From NCBI GenBank assembly GCA_017395885.1, contig JAFQNM010000014.1, forward strand, positions 1 through 6,727: a stretch of DNA of 6,727 nt. Direction: 5' to 3'. Within the stretch, counting starts at the first letter, position 1; each line of letters starts with the position of its first letter. The position numbers and the translations under genes were made by a program. The notes below the pieces were generated by a model, which ran no database searches, had not been told where the DNA came from, and saw only the letters and a list, made by a program, of their open reading frames with translations. Origin of the DNA: Clostridia bacterium (GTDB taxonomy: Bacteria; Bacillota; Clostridia; Oscillospirales; CAG-272). Positions 6,523 through 6,727 of this stretch are shown here, in pieces.

Positions 6523-6560
6523 AAAAAAACTTTCAAAAAACTTGAAATATTTTGAAAAAA
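6523..6560 (+). promoter_or_regulatory. Phased A-tracts upstream of rpsT promoter (UP-like)
   Basis: Runs of A are centred near 6526, 6537, 6546 and 6557, about one helical turn apart, ending directly before the -35 at 6564. Such phased A-tracts bend DNA, and AT-rich DNA just upstream of -35 can bind the alpha subunit of RNA polymerase. This would suit a strong ribosomal-protein promoter. The role is inferred from position and composition only. Confidence 0.45.
6536..6550. repeat. 15-nt direct repeat, copy 2
   Basis: Exact second copy of AAAAACTTGAAATAT, 94 nt from the first and ending 13 nt before the -35 of the proximal rpsT promoter, within the A-tract region. Confidence 0.5.
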
Positions 6561-6563
6561 TAC

Positions 6564-6592
6564 TTGCAATCGGTAAATGTTTGTGGTATCAT
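6564..6592 (+). promoter_or_regulatory. Proximal promoter for rpsT
   Basis: -35 TTGCAA (6564-6569), a 17-nt spacer and -10 TATCAT (6587-6592), with an extended TG at 6584-6585. Transcription would begin near 6599, leaving a leader of about 74 nt before the rpsT ATG. This is the best-placed rightward promoter. Confidence 0.65.
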
Positions 6593-6615
6593 TACTAACT
6601 GTATGAGATTGTTCA

Positions 6616-6660
6616 CTGAGGCACCCTCTCAGGCTGATGTGACGCTTTGATTTTAATCAG
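6616..6660 (+). promoter_or_regulatory. Possible hairpins in the rpsT leader
   Basis: CTGAG (6616-6620) can pair with CTCAG (6628-6632) across a 7-nt loop. CTGAT (6634-6638) can pair with ATCAG (6656-6660), whose last two bases are the first two of the AGGAGG ribosome binding site. A smaller alternative stem lies in TGATTTTAATCA (6648-6659). S20 represses its own translation in E. coli, so a regulatory role is conceivable, but the stems are short and unproven. Confidence 0.35.
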
Positions 6661-6664
6661 GAGG
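6659..6664 (+). promoter_or_regulatory. Consensus ribosome binding site for rpsT
   Basis: AGGAGG lies 8 nt before the ATG at 6673, a full Shine-Dalgarno match suited to a highly expressed ribosomal protein gene. Confidence 0.85.
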
Positions 6665-6672
6665 ACAAAATA

Positions 6673-6727
6673 ATGCCTAACATTAAAAGTGCAAAGAAGC
6701 GTGTAAAAGTTACTGCTACTAAGACTC
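6673..6727 (+). CDS. rpsT: 30S ribosomal protein S20 (N-terminus only)
   Basis: Only the first 18 codons are inside the window. The residues MPNIKSAKKRVKVTATKT match the highly characteristic basic N-terminus of bacterial S20 (typical MPNIKSAKKRV start), a primary 16S rRNA-binding protein of the small subunit that is usually 85-90 residues long. The ATG is preceded by AGGAGG at ideal spacing and by a candidate promoter at 6564-6592. It is transcribed away from the leftward operon. The identification rests on a short but distinctive stretch. Confidence 0.9.
   Translation, partial: MPNIKSAKKRVKVTATKT

Larger units (their letters stand above)
6364..6672. other. Divergent intergenic region, no gene
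   Basis: This 309-nt AT-rich stretch separates the leftward operon from rightward rpsT. It contains the candidate promoters, A-tracts, repeats and leader hairpins listed separately. Near the operon side, minus-strand TGCC...GGCA (6391-6404) is a short 4-bp stem in the presumed 5' leader. I found no open reading frame with a plausible ribosome binding site here, and no T-box-like sequence upstream of the operon. Confidence 0.8.

Noticed and set aside
6364..6560. T-box or threonine-responsive leader upstream of the operon
   Set aside because: The predicted leader is only about 60 nt, and neither a T-box core nor a leader peptide rich in Thr codons is visible on the minus strand.
1..6727. Undescribed multi-gene system, mobile element, CRISPR array or RNA gene
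   Set aside because: Every long region is accounted for by recognised housekeeping genes in a compact operon; no long repeats, integrase or transposase motifs, or tRNA-like folds were seen by eye.

Overview
The window looks like a chromosomal housekeeping segment from a Gram-positive Clostridia-type bacterium. An Oscillospirales/Ruminococcaceae-like gut anaerobe is my best guess, inferred from gene order and protein style rather than from any marker. It holds seven genes in one tightly packed leftward (minus-strand) operon and the first codons of one divergent rightward gene. I see no mobile element, CRISPR array, tRNA or rRNA, and no new defence or biosynthetic system.

Operon, in transcription order (right to left): an archaeal-type phosphoglycerate mutase homologue that may really be a homoserine kinase (5149-6363); signal peptidase I with a long acidic cytoplasmic extension (4059-5120); the ribosome-assembly GTPase RbgA/YlqF (3179-4045); ribonuclease HII (2413-3066); a YraN/UPF0102 nuclease-fold protein (2028-2423); an M19 membrane-dipeptidase-family metallopeptidase (1117-2025); and threonine synthase (1-1103, C-terminus beyond the window). 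Gaps are 28, 13, 112, -11 (overlap), 2 and 13 nt. The core lepB-rbgA-rnhB-yraN is a familiar Firmicutes cluster. Here it is flanked by two genes that could be consecutive steps of threonine synthesis (homoserine to O-phosphohomoserine to threonine). That pairing is the most informative context in the window.

Divergent intergenic region (6364-6672): this 309-nt AT-rich stretch carries a good leftward promoter for the operon and two candidate rightward promoters for rpsT (ribosomal protein S20, starting at 6673). The upstream rightward promoter overlaps the operon promoter. Phased A-tracts precede the rpsT-proximal promoter, and a short leader with two possible hairpins lies just ahead of a consensus ribosome binding site.

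Two starts were shortened relative to the longest open frames (RbgA to 4045, the mutase homologue to 6363), and YraN was moved to an internal GTG at 2423, all from ribosome-binding-site position and family N-termini.
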